Positions 8,585 through 17,790 are shown, counted from the stretch's first letter. The stretch is 64,000 bases of DNA from Nocardioides gansuensis (GCF_003076135.1 NZ_QDGZ01000002.1:186001-250000), one strand, 5' to 3'. The notes: generated by a model from the letters alone, not told the origin. Numbers and translations: made by a program.

Positions 8585-9895
8585 TCAGAAGTAGGGGACA
8601 TCGGGGCGCGCTCCCTTCTCGGACGGACGGTGGATCAAGGCAGCATGGAGATCGACCCGGCTCGTGCCCGGCGACGTCACGGCCGGCTCAGCTCGGGGCC
8701 GCAGGTGCTCGCGGGCGGTCCTGATGACCTCGAGGTCGGCGGCACGGGCGACTGGCACGAAGCGCTCGCGAACCGGCTGGACCAACCGTCCCTCGCCGCT
8801 CACCAGCCGAGGGACGGTCACGCGCTGGACGAATGCCCCGCGCTCGACACCGGCTTCGAGGACATCGCTGATGCGTTCGTCGATGCGGCGGAAGAGTGTC
8901 TGGAAGCCACCGAGCATCCGCGGCTCGATCACGGTGCCGGACGGCAACGCCTTCATCCGGCTGACCGCGTTCGCGGCCTCTGCTGTGGCGCCGGCCCCAT
9001 TGCCGATTCTTCCTCCGACGTTGCGCAGCTCGCGCTGGATCCGCGAGTACGTCGCGGTGCGGGCTCGCCACTGCTCGGCCAAGTCGGGATCGACCCGCTC
9101 CGCATACGGAATCAGTCGCGAGGTGAGCAGGCGCTGAGAGTCGACGATCAGGCGCAAGTTCATGGCGTTCGGGCACGACTTCAGTCGGACCAAGAGGTTG
9201 TGCTCGGCCTGGAGCACTCCGAGGACGCCCGGCTTGGCCGGTCCGGGGATCGGCTTGGTCCGCGGCCGCCAGCCGGTCTGGTCGACGCTGTAGTCGGGCT
9301 GTCCGAGGCTGACGTCGAGCGCCGTAGCGAGTGCTGCCCACCCGAGTCGATCGCAGCCGGCGAGCGACTGCCAGTCGGGCGTGTTTCGGTAACGACGATC
9401 GAGGACGACGAGTGCTTGGCTGATCGCCGCGACGTCGCCTGCGATGGTTCGGGCTTGGGCTGCTGTGAGGTGAACGGTCAGGTTGGGCGCGGTGTCGTGC
9501 TCGGCGAGTGCCGCGGCCCGTGCCGCCAAGCGCCAGTGTTCGACGACGTCGTTCGAGCTTGGCGTCGCGAGTTCGGTACTGGACGCAGCCCGCGTCGTCG
9601 CCTGGTCGCGAGCGAGTTGAAGGGCGCGGGACAGCTCGCTCGCAGCTGCGCCGTGATCGTTCGTCGCGCGGAAGGGGTCTGCCGGTTTCTGCGGGATGTT
9701 CGGGAACGTGAGCGGCTGTGCCACACCGATGGCTTGCGCGCACCAGACGAGGAGCGTGTGCCTGAAGCGAAGGATCTGCTGCCCGACCTCAGCGCGCGTG
9801 GCGGGTGAGTCAGCGGCGAGGCGGTGCATCACCCGGTGCTGGCGCAGGAGCGCAGCCAACTCCGTGCGCATTCGGGCACCGTTCTCGCCGTACAT
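8585..9895 (-). CDS. hypothetical ICE protein, 436 residues
   Basis: I do not recognise this protein. It is largely helical, Ala/Arg-rich and soluble, without signal peptide, zinc motif or nucleotide-binding motif. The N-terminus carries the heptad-like segment MRTELAALLRQHRVMHRL. Its ATG overlaps the stop of the 99-residue gene upstream (ATGA), so the two are co-translated. Position between SSB and the excisionase suggests an accessory role in element maintenance or transfer, which is an inference. Confidence 0.7.
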   Translation of the reverse strand: MYGENGARMRTELAALLRQHRVMHRLAADSPATRAEVGQQILRFRHTLLVWCAQAIGVAQPLTFPNIPQKPADPFRATNDHGAAASELSRALQLARDQATTRAASSTELATPSSNDVVEHWRLAARAAALAEHDTAPNLTVHLTAAQARTIAGDVAAISQALVVLDRRYRNTPDWQSLAGCDRLGWAALATALDVSLGQPDYSVDQTGWRPRTKPIPGPAKPGVLGVLQAEHNLLVRLKSCPNAMNLRLIVDSQRLLTSRLIPYAERVDPDLAEQWRARTATYSRIQRELRNVGGRIGNGAGATAEAANAVSRMKALPSGTVIEPRMLGGFQTLFRRIDERISDVLEAGVERGAFVQRVTVPRLVSGEGRLVQPVRERFVPVARAADLEVIRTAREHLRPRAEPAVTSPGTSRVDLHAALIHRPSEKGARPDVPYF

Positions 9896-10194
9896 CAGCC
9901 GATGTCCAGATCGTGCGCGTCGACGAGCATCGCCAGGATGAGCTCGACCGACAAGGGGTCGACACCGTAGTTCTCGAGCTCCTCCACGGCACTGCTCGCG
10001 ACGGCGAGCAGGATGTCGCGGTCGTCTGTGAGGTCCTCGGTGTTGAGCGCCGGGCAGTCGTCGCCGTGGACGCGGTCGAGTTCCAGCAGCACCCGCTCGT
10101 ACGCGGACGACGACTCGATGGTCAGTGCCCGGTCGGAGAGTGCGGCGACGTACGACCTGGCTTGCGCGAGGGTCTGTGCGTGGGGGAGAAGCAT
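9895..10194 (-). CDS. small acidic hypothetical protein
   Basis: About 99 residues, acidic and helical, ending in ILAMLVDAHDLDIG. ATG 10194 is chosen because AAGGAGG stands a few bases upstream of it; an in-frame ATG eight codons earlier lacks such a site. It overlaps the 436-residue gene downstream by 4 nt. No domain recognised. The 116-bp gap upstream (10195-10310) shows no gene. Confidence 0.65.
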   Translation of the reverse strand: MLLPHAQTLAQARSYVAALSDRALTIESSSAYERVLLELDRVHGDDCPALNTEDLTDDRDILLAVASSAVEELENYGVDPLSVELILAMLVDAHDLDIG

Positions 10195-10310
10195 GTTCCC
10201 TCCTTCAGGGGGCGGCAATCGACCATGCGACGGTGATCGCTCTCAGGCGTCTTGCGCAGTGAATGCTGTGGACGGACGTGGGCGCGACCCGGCTATGGGA
10301 CGGATCCGGC

Positions 10311-10847
10311 TCACCCAATGAGTTGTTGATTCGCGATTGCCTCGATCCGGCGACGGCGCAGGATGTCCTCGCGGACGAAGTCGGCGAAGTCCTTGTTGCG
10401 GTCCCGGATCTCGATCTCTCCGCCTGCGTCAGCCGGAAGCTCGCCGGGCCAGGTGGTCTGCCTAGTCGGGCGGTCGCGGTCGAGCCGAGTACCGCAGATC
10501 GACACCCAGTCCCGCAGCCGGTCGCGAGCTTCCGCGAACTCCCGCATCCAACTGATAGGCGCCGACGGCGACGCCGACTCGTGGTAGCAGCTGAGCCAGT
10601 GGCAGTGCAGCGCCGACAGTTCCCAAACGAGCTCGTCGTGGCGGTGCCAGTACGGCGGCACGATGTTCGGCGGGAGACCGAACGTGCTCTTGAGCCACCT
10701 GACCCACTCGTCCAGGTCGTGCCACTCGATCTCGGCCTGCTCCGCGTCCAGCAGATTCCAGTTGATCGGAACCGGCGGTCGCTCCAGGAGCTCGGTCACG
10801 CTGCGGTAGCCATCAGGGTCGTCGGGCTCGTCCGGGTACGGACTCAC
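10311..10847 (-). CDS. DUF4913-like hypothetical protein
   Basis: 178 residues. The middle has the tryptophan/histidine-rich pattern of the actinobacterial plasmid/ICE family DUF4913: WVRWLKSTFGL, then PYWHRHDELVWELSALHCHW. The C-terminus is basic. The family assignment is by eye and moderate in strength. These proteins commonly lie next to SSB or replication genes of conjugative elements; their function is unknown. It starts 12 nt after the SSB stop, in the same operon. Confidence 0.6.
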   Translation of the reverse strand: MSPYPDEPDDPDGYRSVTELLERPPVPINWNLLDAEQAEIEWHDLDEWVRWLKSTFGLPPNIVPPYWHRHDELVWELSALHCHWLSCYHESASPSAPISWMREFAEARDRLRDWVSICGTRLDRDRPTRQTTWPGELPADAGGEIEIRDRNKDFADFVREDILRRRRIEAIANQQLIG

Positions 10848-10859
10848 GGCCGACTCCCA

Positions 10860-11273
10860 TCAGAGGCCGACGGCGGGAGGCTGCGGCACAGATGTCAGGG
10901 ACCGGTCAGCAGCGTGCCGGCCGCGCTGGACGACGTAGTCGGTCTTGTTGACGTTGTGGCCGATCTTGCGGGCGACGAACTCCTCCTTGATGACGCTGCC
11001 CTCGCGGCCGTCCACCTCGTACTCGTGGACGTAGCCGCTGGCCACGAAGGAGTCGCCCTTGCGGAAGCGGGCGTAGGTCTCGCGCGCGGTGCTCTCGAAG
11101 GCGACCATGTCGTGGAAGGTCGGGTCGAGCTTCGTGAAGCTGCCGTCGACCTCCTTGCGCCACTGCTCGATCCCGACGCGCATGCGGCAGCACTCGGCTC
11201 CGGCCTTGGTGAAGTGCAGTTCGGGTGCTGAGGCGATGAAGCCGACCAGGCTCATCTGGGTAGGGATGGACAT
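10860..11273 (-). CDS. ssb: single-stranded DNA-binding protein
   Basis: OB-fold SSB of 137 residues: MSLVGFIASAPELHFTKAGA at the N-terminus, then FRVGI-like and FHDMVAFES strands and a basic loop RKGDSFVASGYVHEYEV. It probably protects the transferred single strand during conjugation or element replication. The acidic C-terminal tip typical of host SSB (DDDIPF) is absent, as often in plasmid or phage homologues. It is the first gene of the minus-strand group leading to the excisionase and is divergent from the EcsC gene. Confidence 0.85.
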   Translation of the reverse strand: MSIPTQMSLVGFIASAPELHFTKAGAECCRMRVGIEQWRKEVDGSFTKLDPTFHDMVAFESTARETYARFRKGDSFVASGYVHEYEVDGREGSVIKEEFVARKIGHNVNKTDYVVQRGRHAADRSLTSVPQPPAVGL

Positions 11274-11388
11274 GCTGGCTCCCGATGTGTCGCGCGGTCT
11301 CTCGGGACGGACCGCTCCTGTGAGTCAGGTGCGCCCTGCGCGCCAAGTTGCAGTCGCTTCGCCGGCAACTGTCGGGCTTCCTAGATAG

Positions 11389-11438
11389 GCTCACCAGTGA
11401 GCGAAGATGCGCTATATAGCGCTTGCGTCGGCCGACGC
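11389..11438. promoter_or_regulatory. array of three palindromes in the ssb/ecsC divergent promoter region
   Basis: GCTCAC-CA-GTGAGC (11389-11402), GCGCTATATAGCGC (11409-11422) and GCGTCGGCCGACGC (11425-11438) follow each other within 50 bp. The last two are perfect 14-bp palindromes. They lie 37-86 bp before the GTG at 11475 and are probably operators; the three differ in sequence, so more than one protein or a structured origin is possible. Confidence 0.55.
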
Positions 11439-11474
11439 GCGGGTTGCTCGACTACCTAGGAGGAGGGCCGCTTC

Positions 11475-12641
11475 GTGTCGGAGGAGGCGCATGAGGTCGT
11501 TCCGGCGTCCCAGGATCAGGACGCTGACCTGGAAGCTCGGGACCACGTCGAGCGCGAACGCGCTGAAATTCGCGAGTTTGTGAAGGGTCTCAGTAGCGAC
11601 GACATCAAGTCGGGTGGTTGGTTCACCAAGCTTCTCTCTCATTCACTCAGTGCCTACACGGAGAAGGTCGATTGGCAGTACTTCCAAGAGAAGTACGAAG
11701 GTGTGCCGGCGGACGCGATCGTGGACCAGCGGATCAAGCTGGCTGCGCGTTACGCGGCTATCGAAGGAGGACTGTCGGCCAGCGCATACACCGGGGCCGT
11801 CGCTGCCACGATTGGGTCTGGAGGCGGAGCCTCTCCAATCACAGTCCCAGCCGCGGTAACCACGGTCATGGTCGATGTCGTCTACATCACGCAGCTGCAG
11901 TTGCGGTTGGCGTACGACGTCGCAGTGCTGTATCGCGTTCCTCTCGATCTGGATGACCCCGACGACCTCTGGAAGCTCATTCGGGTCGCTTTCACCATTA
12001 AGGGTGGTGAGGTGGCCCGGGAGGGGGTGATCAAGGCTGTCCCTCTGGCAATGCGCCCTCTCATCAAGCGCTTCTACGCGAAAGGCGTGTTGAGTGCTGC
12101 CAAGGGCCTGCCGGTCGTCGGAAAGTTCCTCCTCCAGCGCAACGTCATCAAGATCGGCATTCCGCTGGTAGGCGTTCCGTTGGCCGTTCTGCTCAACCGG
12201 TACACGACGCAGATTGCAGGGCGGCACGCGCGGGCTGTGTTTCGCAACGAGGCGAGAGTTGTCGAGCTCGCGGAACGGTTGACCACAGACACCCGACACC
12301 CGGAGTTGATGCTGTGGGTGGCTTGGCTGGTCATCAACGCGGACGACAAGATCTCCGACGACGAAGCCCTTCTGTTCCGCCACCTCGTTGTGCTTGTCGA
12401 TCGAAATCACCAGGTCGTCGATGAGCAGTTGGCGCGAGTCGTCCAGATCGACGCAGGAGATGTCTGGCGTCGCGTAGCCGCTGAGACAGGGGATATGAAC
12501 GACATCGTCGAACTGGCCCATCGGGTCGCGACTGTCGACGGCGAACCCAACAAGGCAGAGCGCAACCTGCTCGCCGAGATCGAGGGTCGCTGCGGCGCAG
12601 CCCAGGCGGACGATTCGCGAAACGACACGGAAGACGAGTAG
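11475..12641 (+). CDS. EcsC-like domain protein with C-terminal TerB-like domain
   Basis: 388 residues. The N-terminal half (about 40-245) fits the EcsC-like family, with hydrophobic glycine-rich segments around 95-125 and 205-220 that could associate with membrane. Residues about 265-375 resemble a TerB/DjlA-type helical domain (WLVINADDKISDDEALLFRH and VATVDGEPNKAERNLL), which usually binds metal through acidic residues. The start is GTG 11475 behind a GGAGGAGG ribosome-binding site. It is cargo: opposite in strand to the conjugation genes and ending 2 nt from the VirD4 stop. A role in membrane stress or phage defence is possible but not shown. Confidence 0.75.
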   Translation: MSEEAHEVVPASQDQDADLEARDHVERERAEIREFVKGLSSDDIKSGGWFTKLLSHSLSAYTEKVDWQYFQEKYEGVPADAIVDQRIKLAARYAAIEGGLSASAYTGAVAATIGSGGGASPITVPAAVTTVMVDVVYITQLQLRLAYDVAVLYRVPLDLDDPDDLWKLIRVAFTIKGGEVAREGVIKAVPLAMRPLIKRFYAKGVLSAAKGLPVVGKFLLQRNVIKIGIPLVGVPLAVLLNRYTTQIAGRHARAVFRNEARVVELAERLTTDTRHPELMLWVAWLVINADDKISDDEALLFRHLVVLVDRNHQVVDEQLARVVQIDAGDVWRRVAAETGDMNDIVELAHRVATVDGEPNKAERNLLAEIEGRCGAAQADDSRNDTEDE

Positions 12642-12643
12642 TG

Positions 12644-14359
12644 CTAGCGGACCGTCCAGGGTCGTAGCGACGTGACAATCGGCGGGGCGCTACGGAGCAG
12701 CACGAGCCCAGTCCCAAACGGGAGGGTTCGTATTCGCTCGGGTGGCATCACCGCCCTCCGCCGCATGGATCGCTGCAGTGAGCGGGCACCGTGGTCACTG
12801 ATGGTGACTGTGTCTGAGCGCTCGTCGCGTTCACCAATGAGTACCGAGAGCTCCTGGAGGTCCTTGGAGGCCGACGCTCCGCCAAGGATGACCTTGACGA
12901 TCGAGGCGTCCCAAATCGTGCTGGCCGCGTGCTCTCCCCACTTGCTCCGTGCCTGTGAAAGCGACTGAAGGACAGGCATCGTGGTGATGCCGGTGCCGCC
13001 GCCCTCTGCCATCAGTACTGGCAGGGAGGGGAGCGGGGCGAGGTTGCCGATCTCGTCGAGCGCCAGAAGGAGCGGGGGATCAAGCCGCGCTCCGGAGGAG
13101 CCGGCGGCGAGATGTCGGGCGACTTCGGTGAGATCCTCCAAGAAGGCAGCGACGAGCGGCCATGAAGCTCCAGCACCTGCGCCGGTCGCCAGCAGATAGA
13201 GCGTGCCGTTCTCGAGGAGGAAGTCGCGAGGGTCGAAGGCGTCGCCTGGGTCGGGACTGACGGCTTCGAGGACGGCTGGATCGGCCAACGACGCGAGAGC
13301 TTGGCTGACCGCCATCCAGATGGAGTCACGTGTTCTGGGATCGGAGTTGATCATGCCGTCGAGGGCGTCGGCCCACCCGGCGGCTGCTTGTGGGCGACTG
13401 GCGAGGATGCCGACCGCATCGGTCGCGGCCGAGGGCGACAGCGACCACTCGAAGAGCGCGCGGGTGGGTAGCCGTTCGATCGCGGCGGCGTGGAGGAGCG
13501 ACTGGAGTGCTGACCGGGCTTTTCCCTCCCAGAAGCCACCGGACTCGACCCCGCCCGAGGAGAGTCCGGTCGTCGATGCGAGGCCGGCCGCTCGGATCAT
13601 CGCGGTGAGTGGCTGCTCGCAGCCGCGGATGGGGGACCAGCGGACCCCGTTCCCCTGGACGGCGGCGAGTCCTGCGGTCAGGTGCTGCGGGTCGAAGACA
13701 GCTACAGGTCCGCGTTCCTCACGGGCGGCGATGGTGGCGCCGATGTTGTCCGGGCGGGTGGATGTGGTGACGACGGCACCGGGCGCGTCAAGGATCGCGT
13801 TGATGACGAGGTGCAAGCCCTTGCCGGACCGGGGCGGTCCGATCACCAGGATCGAGTCCTCGACCGAGGCCCAGATCTCTCGGCCGCAGCTATGCCCGAG
13901 CAGGTAGCCCACATCCTCCGGCCGCGGCCGGCCGATCGAGGGGCGGAGCGTCTCGCCTCGGCGTAAGAGCGCTCGCTTCGACGCGACAAGGTCGATGTCG
14001 CGGCAGGTGGCGATCCCCTCGATCTTGTGAGGATCGTGCTTGGTGCGGTGGCGCAGTCGCGCAACGACGGTCCAGGCAAGCCACGCAGCGATGCCGACCA
14101 CCGTGAGCATGGCTGCGCCCACGAGCCAGTACGCCGAGGCCGACAGGTCGGGTGTGCCGAGCGCCGTACCGGGACGCCCTGGGTTCGTAAGGACCCGAAG
14201 TCCCCTGGCCATTCCTCCGCGGGGACCCGGTTCACCGGTCAGGAACGCGGCGACCTCTCCGGCGACTCCGAGGGCGAGCCCAAAGCCGAAGAGCGCGATC
14301 AGACCGATCAGAGCAAGGTTGACGAGCTCATCGTTCGCGCTGCGAGCACTCGGGTTCAT
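12644..14359 (-). CDS. virD4: VirD4/TraG-type coupling protein
   Basis: Type IV secretion coupling ATPase of 571 residues that brings the relaxase-DNA complex to the channel. Two N-terminal membrane helices lie at about 13-40 and 76-100. Walker A GPPRSGKG is near residue 174-181 and Walker B LLLALDEIGN near 430-439, followed by the sensor segment TGITTMPVLQSLSQARSKWG. It is the last gene of the minus-strand conjugation group, overlapping the upstream 154-residue gene by 4 nt. Length and architecture fit actinobacterial TraG-like proteins. Confidence 0.9.
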   Translation of the reverse strand: MNPSARSANDELVNLALIGLIALFGFGLALGVAGEVAAFLTGEPGPRGGMARGLRVLTNPGRPGTALGTPDLSASAYWLVGAAMLTVVGIAAWLAWTVVARLRHRTKHDPHKIEGIATCRDIDLVASKRALLRRGETLRPSIGRPRPEDVGYLLGHSCGREIWASVEDSILVIGPPRSGKGLHLVINAILDAPGAVVTTSTRPDNIGATIAAREERGPVAVFDPQHLTAGLAAVQGNGVRWSPIRGCEQPLTAMIRAAGLASTTGLSSGGVESGGFWEGKARSALQSLLHAAAIERLPTRALFEWSLSPSAATDAVGILASRPQAAAGWADALDGMINSDPRTRDSIWMAVSQALASLADPAVLEAVSPDPGDAFDPRDFLLENGTLYLLATGAGAGASWPLVAAFLEDLTEVARHLAAGSSGARLDPPLLLALDEIGNLAPLPSLPVLMAEGGGTGITTMPVLQSLSQARSKWGEHAASTIWDASIVKVILGGASASKDLQELSVLIGERDERSDTVTISDHGARSLQRSMRRRAVMPPERIRTLPFGTGLVLLRSAPPIVTSLRPWTVR

Positions 14360-14820
14360 GCCTGCGCCTCGACCGGCGCGACTGTAAGAGAGGTCAGACC
14401 GAGGAGAACCAGCCCTTGTCGTGTTGCGGTCAGCAGCGCAGGCGGGAGGTTGATTGACGCGTTGCCTTCGGCATCGGCGTTCTGGCGTACGACGACGTAC
14501 GCCAACGCGACCTCCTCGCCTGGCTGGAACCCGGCACCGGCGAGCGACGCAGTTGACCGGGTGGGCGACGGCTCCGACGCGGCGGGGACCGAGGCTTCTG
14601 GGGGCGTCGCGATGTCGGCGTACGTCGAGCCGTCGGCCTCGCGTACCTCGACGCGCACCGGGACGCCGAGGTCAGAGGTGATCTCGTCGATCACGGCGCG
14701 GAGGTCACCGCGGGTTCTGTTTTGTCCGGGCTCGCGCGGGACGCCGTCGACGTCGACCCTCATCACGCCGTCGGCGTCGATGGCGACATGCACGACGCTG
14801 AGGACGACGGGGATCCTCAT
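14356..14820 (-). CDS. hypothetical protein between ArdC and VirD4
   Basis: 154 residues, not recognised by name. The N-terminal half is a beta-rich segment around DADGVMRVDVDG and VPVRVEVREADG. A Pro/Ser linker follows, then a C-terminal part with a hydrophobic stretch LLTATRQGLVLLGLTSLTVA. It overlaps both neighbours by 4 nt (ATGA on each side), so it belongs to the VirB4-ArdC-VirD4 translation unit and is probably a transfer accessory factor. Confidence 0.7.
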   Translation of the reverse strand: MRIPVVLSVVHVAIDADGVMRVDVDGVPREPGQNRTRGDLRAVIDEITSDLGVPVRVEVREADGSTYADIATPPEASVPAASEPSPTRSTASLAGAGFQPGEEVALAYVVVRQNADAEGNASINLPPALLTATRQGLVLLGLTSLTVAPVEAQA

Positions 14821-15896
14821 AGCCCCAGCACCGCCCCATCGTGGCGTGCGTTGGTGGTGACAGGAGCTGTCCCGGTCCGGTGCCTGAGGGCTTCGCGGTC
14901 GAGTCCAGGCGGGTTGCCGTCGCCGACCTGCTGGGTGTCGACCCTGTCGAGGATGACGAGCGCGGTCGCGCGGACGCGTTCCGCGGTCGACTGGACGACC
15001 TCGACCGGGTTCTTGCCCGGGACGCTCGCCGCCCAGGTCGACACGTACGGCACCGTGTACGAGGAGGTGTCGAGCCCGTGGGCGGCACCGACCATGAGCG
15101 CGACTGATTCGGCTTCCACCTCGGCGATCCCTCGGTGCAGGGTCGCGTCGGCGGCGGACTCGGTCGACAGGGCGGTCTCCGGTGGCGCGTGGAGAAGAAC
15201 GTGGCCGAGTTCGTGGGCCAGCGTCTTCACTTGGGCCGCTTCGTCCATGTCCATGCGGACCGAGACCTCGCGGGAGAGGAAATCAGTCAGCCCGTTGGCG
15301 CCGCCGATCGCCGCAGCCGAGGAGACGAGACGGAGCTCGAAGCCGGCGGCCGTGATCTGGTCTGCCAGTCCGTCCCAGAGTCCGGCCGGCGCTTGGCCTT
15401 GCAGCAGGGATGGACGGGGGAGTTCGGGCACGGGGTCGCCAGTGGTCTGGGAAATGTCCCAGACGTAGGTCGGCTTGACGCCGATCACGCGGGTGCGGGC
15501 GTACTCGCCGGACAGCGGCTTCTCGTTGCGCGCCAGGCGTCGCCAGGAGTTCGGGTCGTCGGGCGTGAACGAGGCGAACCGACCGGTGACGGGGGCGAGG
15601 ATGCCGTAGCCGTGCTGGCCTTTCGCGACGCTGCGTCCGAGCGAGAGCCACTGGTGGAAGCCGGCAACGTACGTCGGGGTCGGCTCGGGCACCCTGCCCT
15701 CGTTGTACGCCGCGAAGTGCTGCGCCGCGATCAGCATCGAGTTCCCGAAGCTGCGCCCGCGGAACTGTGCGGCGAAGGTCAGGGCGCGCTTCCAGTCCTC
15801 ACCGGTCACCAGCGCAGCGACGGACTCGGACAACTGCTCCTGGAGCGCTTCGAGCTTCGCCTCGCGGGCCGCTCGTCCTGGAACCTGAGTGGTCAT
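14817..15896 (-). CDS. ardC: ArdC-like antirestriction protein with zincin metallopeptidase domain
   Basis: 359 residues. The N-terminal domain (about 10-145) has the ArdC ssDNA-binding pattern, including RSFGNSMLIAAQ and GHQW-like/GYGILAPVTGRF segments. The C-terminal domain carries the zincin motif HELGH at 228-232 with acidic residues of AEVEAESVALMVG (about 259-271) that can supply the third ligand. ArdC proteins of plasmids protect incoming single-stranded DNA from host restriction. ATG 15896 overlaps the VirB4 stop; the open frame extends much further upstream but only as antisense of virB4. Confidence 0.85.
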   Translation of the reverse strand: MTTQVPGRAAREAKLEALQEQLSESVAALVTGEDWKRALTFAAQFRGRSFGNSMLIAAQHFAAYNEGRVPEPTPTYVAGFHQWLSLGRSVAKGQHGYGILAPVTGRFASFTPDDPNSWRRLARNEKPLSGEYARTRVIGVKPTYVWDISQTTGDPVPELPRPSLLQGQAPAGLWDGLADQITAAGFELRLVSSAAAIGGANGLTDFLSREVSVRMDMDEAAQVKTLAHELGHVLLHAPPETALSTESAADATLHRGIAEVEAESVALMVGAAHGLDTSSYTVPYVSTWAASVPGKNPVEVVQSTAERVRATALVILDRVDTQQVGDGNPPGLDREALRHRTGTAPVTTNARHDGAVLGL

Positions 15897-17386
15897 GACG
15901 CTGCTCCTGTCATGCGTCCGGTGGTGTCGAAGAGTTCGAGCTCGGCGGGGTGCATCTGGTGCTGGACGACGAACGAGCGGTTCTTGATCCGCCATAGCCC
16001 CTGCCCGGTGCCGAGCGTGGGGATCAATGACTGTTCGGTGCCAGTGAGCCCCAGTGCCGCGGACGTTGCGCCGAGTTGGTCGGCTTCCTGGCGATAGACG
16101 ATGCGGGTCTCGGCGTTCGCGAGGAGCGACGAGGCGAGCGCGCGCATGGCGGAGCCGGAGTCGCCGACGTTGTCGAGGTCGGTGAGCTTGTGGAAGATCA
16201 GCATGTTCGCGATGCCGTAGTGCCGCGCGAGGCGCCAGTGGGCGTCCATCCGGCGCAGCAGTGCGGGGTGGGACATCAGGCGCCAGGCCTCGTCGTACAC
16301 GACCCAGCGCTGGCCACCGTTCGGGTCGAGCAACGCCGATTCCATCCACGCCGACGCGCAGGTCATCAAGACCGAGATGAGCGTGGCGTTCTCGGTGACG
16401 CGGGACAGGTCGAGCGAGATCATCGGGAGGCTCGGGTCGAACGCCACCGTCGAGGGGCCGTCGAAGAGCCCGGCGAGATCGCCCGCCACGAGGCGACGGA
16501 GAGCGTGACCGACCAGTCGTCCGTCCTCAGTGAGGCGTCCGTCGGGATCGTCGACCGGATCCGGGGCGAGGAGCCGGTCAACGACCATCGGGAGGACCGG
16601 GACGTCTGCGCCGCGCACGGTGCGGTCGATGGCGATGTCGACGGCCGTGTGCTCGAGTGGGGTGAGCCGGCGTTCGAGCACGGTCTCAGCAAGGGCGCCG
16701 ACGAGATCGCGGCGGCGGGATGCGACCTGGCTCGCCCACTGGGCATCTTCGTAGCCGGAGGGGCGGTGGCCCTCGTCGAGTGGGTTCAGGCGGTTGGCCA
16801 TGCCGTGGCCCAGCGCAATGGCGCGTCCGCCGACGGCTTCTGCGACGGCGGTGTGCTCGCCCTTGGGGTCGCCGGGGACGTAGACGCGGCGGCCGAAGGG
16901 GATCGACCGTGTGTAGAGGCTCTTGGCGAGGCAGGACTTGCCGGAGCCGACGATCCCGGCGAGCACGAGGTTCGGTGCGGTGATGAGGCCGCGTGCGTAG
17001 AGGATCCAGGGGTCATAGACGAACGAACTGCCGGAGTAGAGGTCCTGACCGACGAAGACGCCTTCGCTGCCGAGGCCGCCTTCGGCGAGGAAGGGGTACG
17101 CGCCCGCCAAGGTCGCCGAGGTGTCCTGGTGGCGCGGCACGCGGAATCGTCCGGGCGTCCGCAGCGTGGCCGGGCCGGGTTCGCCGGCGCGGGGGAGCGT
17201 CACGGTCGCTCGCTTCTCCGCAGACAGTTCCTCGGCCTTGCGCTTCGCTTCGGTACGCCGGGCTTCGCGGTCCGCGGACAGGCGTTCTCGCGCGGCCGCC
17301 TTGCGGAGCTTGCGATCGTGCCGCCGTTCTCGTCCCGGTGAGACGAGGACGGCTGAGTGGAGCCGTCCGTCCTGCCACCCGGTCAC
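15893..17386 (-). CDS. virB4: VirB4-type conjugation ATPase (C-terminal ATPase part)
   Basis: Cytoplasmic motor ATPase of the mating apparatus, 497 residues. A charged Arg/Lys/Glu-rich N-terminus (about 18-60) is probably a coiled coil. Walker A GIVGSGKS lies at 144-151 and Walker B WVVYDEAW at 361-368, followed by ANMLIFHKLTDLDNVG. It is much shorter than single-chain VirB4 (about 800 residues). The separate SCO6880 gene at 19850-21298 may supply the missing N-terminal half, which is an inference. It overlaps both neighbours by 4 nt. Confidence 0.9.
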   Translation of the reverse strand: MTGWQDGRLHSAVLVSPGRERRHDRKLRKAAARERLSADREARRTEAKRKAEELSAEKRATVTLPRAGEPGPATLRTPGRFRVPRHQDTSATLAGAYPFLAEGGLGSEGVFVGQDLYSGSSFVYDPWILYARGLITAPNLVLAGIVGSGKSCLAKSLYTRSIPFGRRVYVPGDPKGEHTAVAEAVGGRAIALGHGMANRLNPLDEGHRPSGYEDAQWASQVASRRRDLVGALAETVLERRLTPLEHTAVDIAIDRTVRGADVPVLPMVVDRLLAPDPVDDPDGRLTEDGRLVGHALRRLVAGDLAGLFDGPSTVAFDPSLPMISLDLSRVTENATLISVLMTCASAWMESALLDPNGGQRWVVYDEAWRLMSHPALLRRMDAHWRLARHYGIANMLIFHKLTDLDNVGDSGSAMRALASSLLANAETRIVYRQEADQLGATSAALGLTGTEQSLIPTLGTGQGLWRIKNRSFVVQHQMHPAELELFDTTGRMTGAAS

Positions 17387-17790
17387 AGCGACATCCCTGG
17401 CTGGTGGGTGGAGCCCCGAACCGGTGCGAATGATGGGTAGTCGCGGATGTCATAGGCGATCGTCGCCTCGATCTCGTGCGCCCGATCTACGCATTCGGCG
17501 ATCTGGTGGATCATCTCGGCGGCGCGATGAAGCTCCCAGGACTCCCTGTACGACGCTGCGCGCCCGGCGTTGCCATCGCCGTTCATCCACGCCTGCTTGC
17601 GAGTCGGCCCGTCGTGGAACTCGCCGAGCTGGTGCAGCGACTGGCTCAGCGACGCGAGAGCGGAGCTGATGGAACCCAGAACTGCGTAGATCGCGGTCGG
17701 ATCGTCGATCGTGCGCGTCGCGTGAGCGAGGCCGCGGACTGCTTCCCGGAGTTCGTCGGCGTCGGCGACCGGGTCATTGAAGGTAGGCAT
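17383..17790 (-). CDS. hypothetical helical protein upstream of virB4
   Basis: 135 residues, soluble and almost wholly helical, not recognised. Segments such as ISSALASLSQSLHQLGEFHD and RAAEMIHQIAECVDRAHEIE look like two amphipathic helical hairpins. ATG 17790 is chosen; the longer open frame upstream is not supported by composition. The 3' end overlaps the virB4 GTG by 4 nt. Probably a transfer accessory protein. Confidence 0.65.
   Translation of the reverse strand: MPTFNDPVADADELREAVRGLAHATRTIDDPTAIYAVLGSISSALASLSQSLHQLGEFHDGPTRKQAWMNGDGNAGRAASYRESWELHRAAEMIHQIAECVDRAHEIEATIAYDIRDYPSFAPVRGSTHQPGMSL

Noticed and set aside
8552..9808. 418-residue plus-strand frame
   Set aside because: Antisense of the 436-residue minus-strand gene, with no domain pattern or ribosome-binding site.
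16076..17341. 421-residue plus-strand frame
   Set aside because: Antisense of virB4, whose Walker motifs prove the minus strand is coding.
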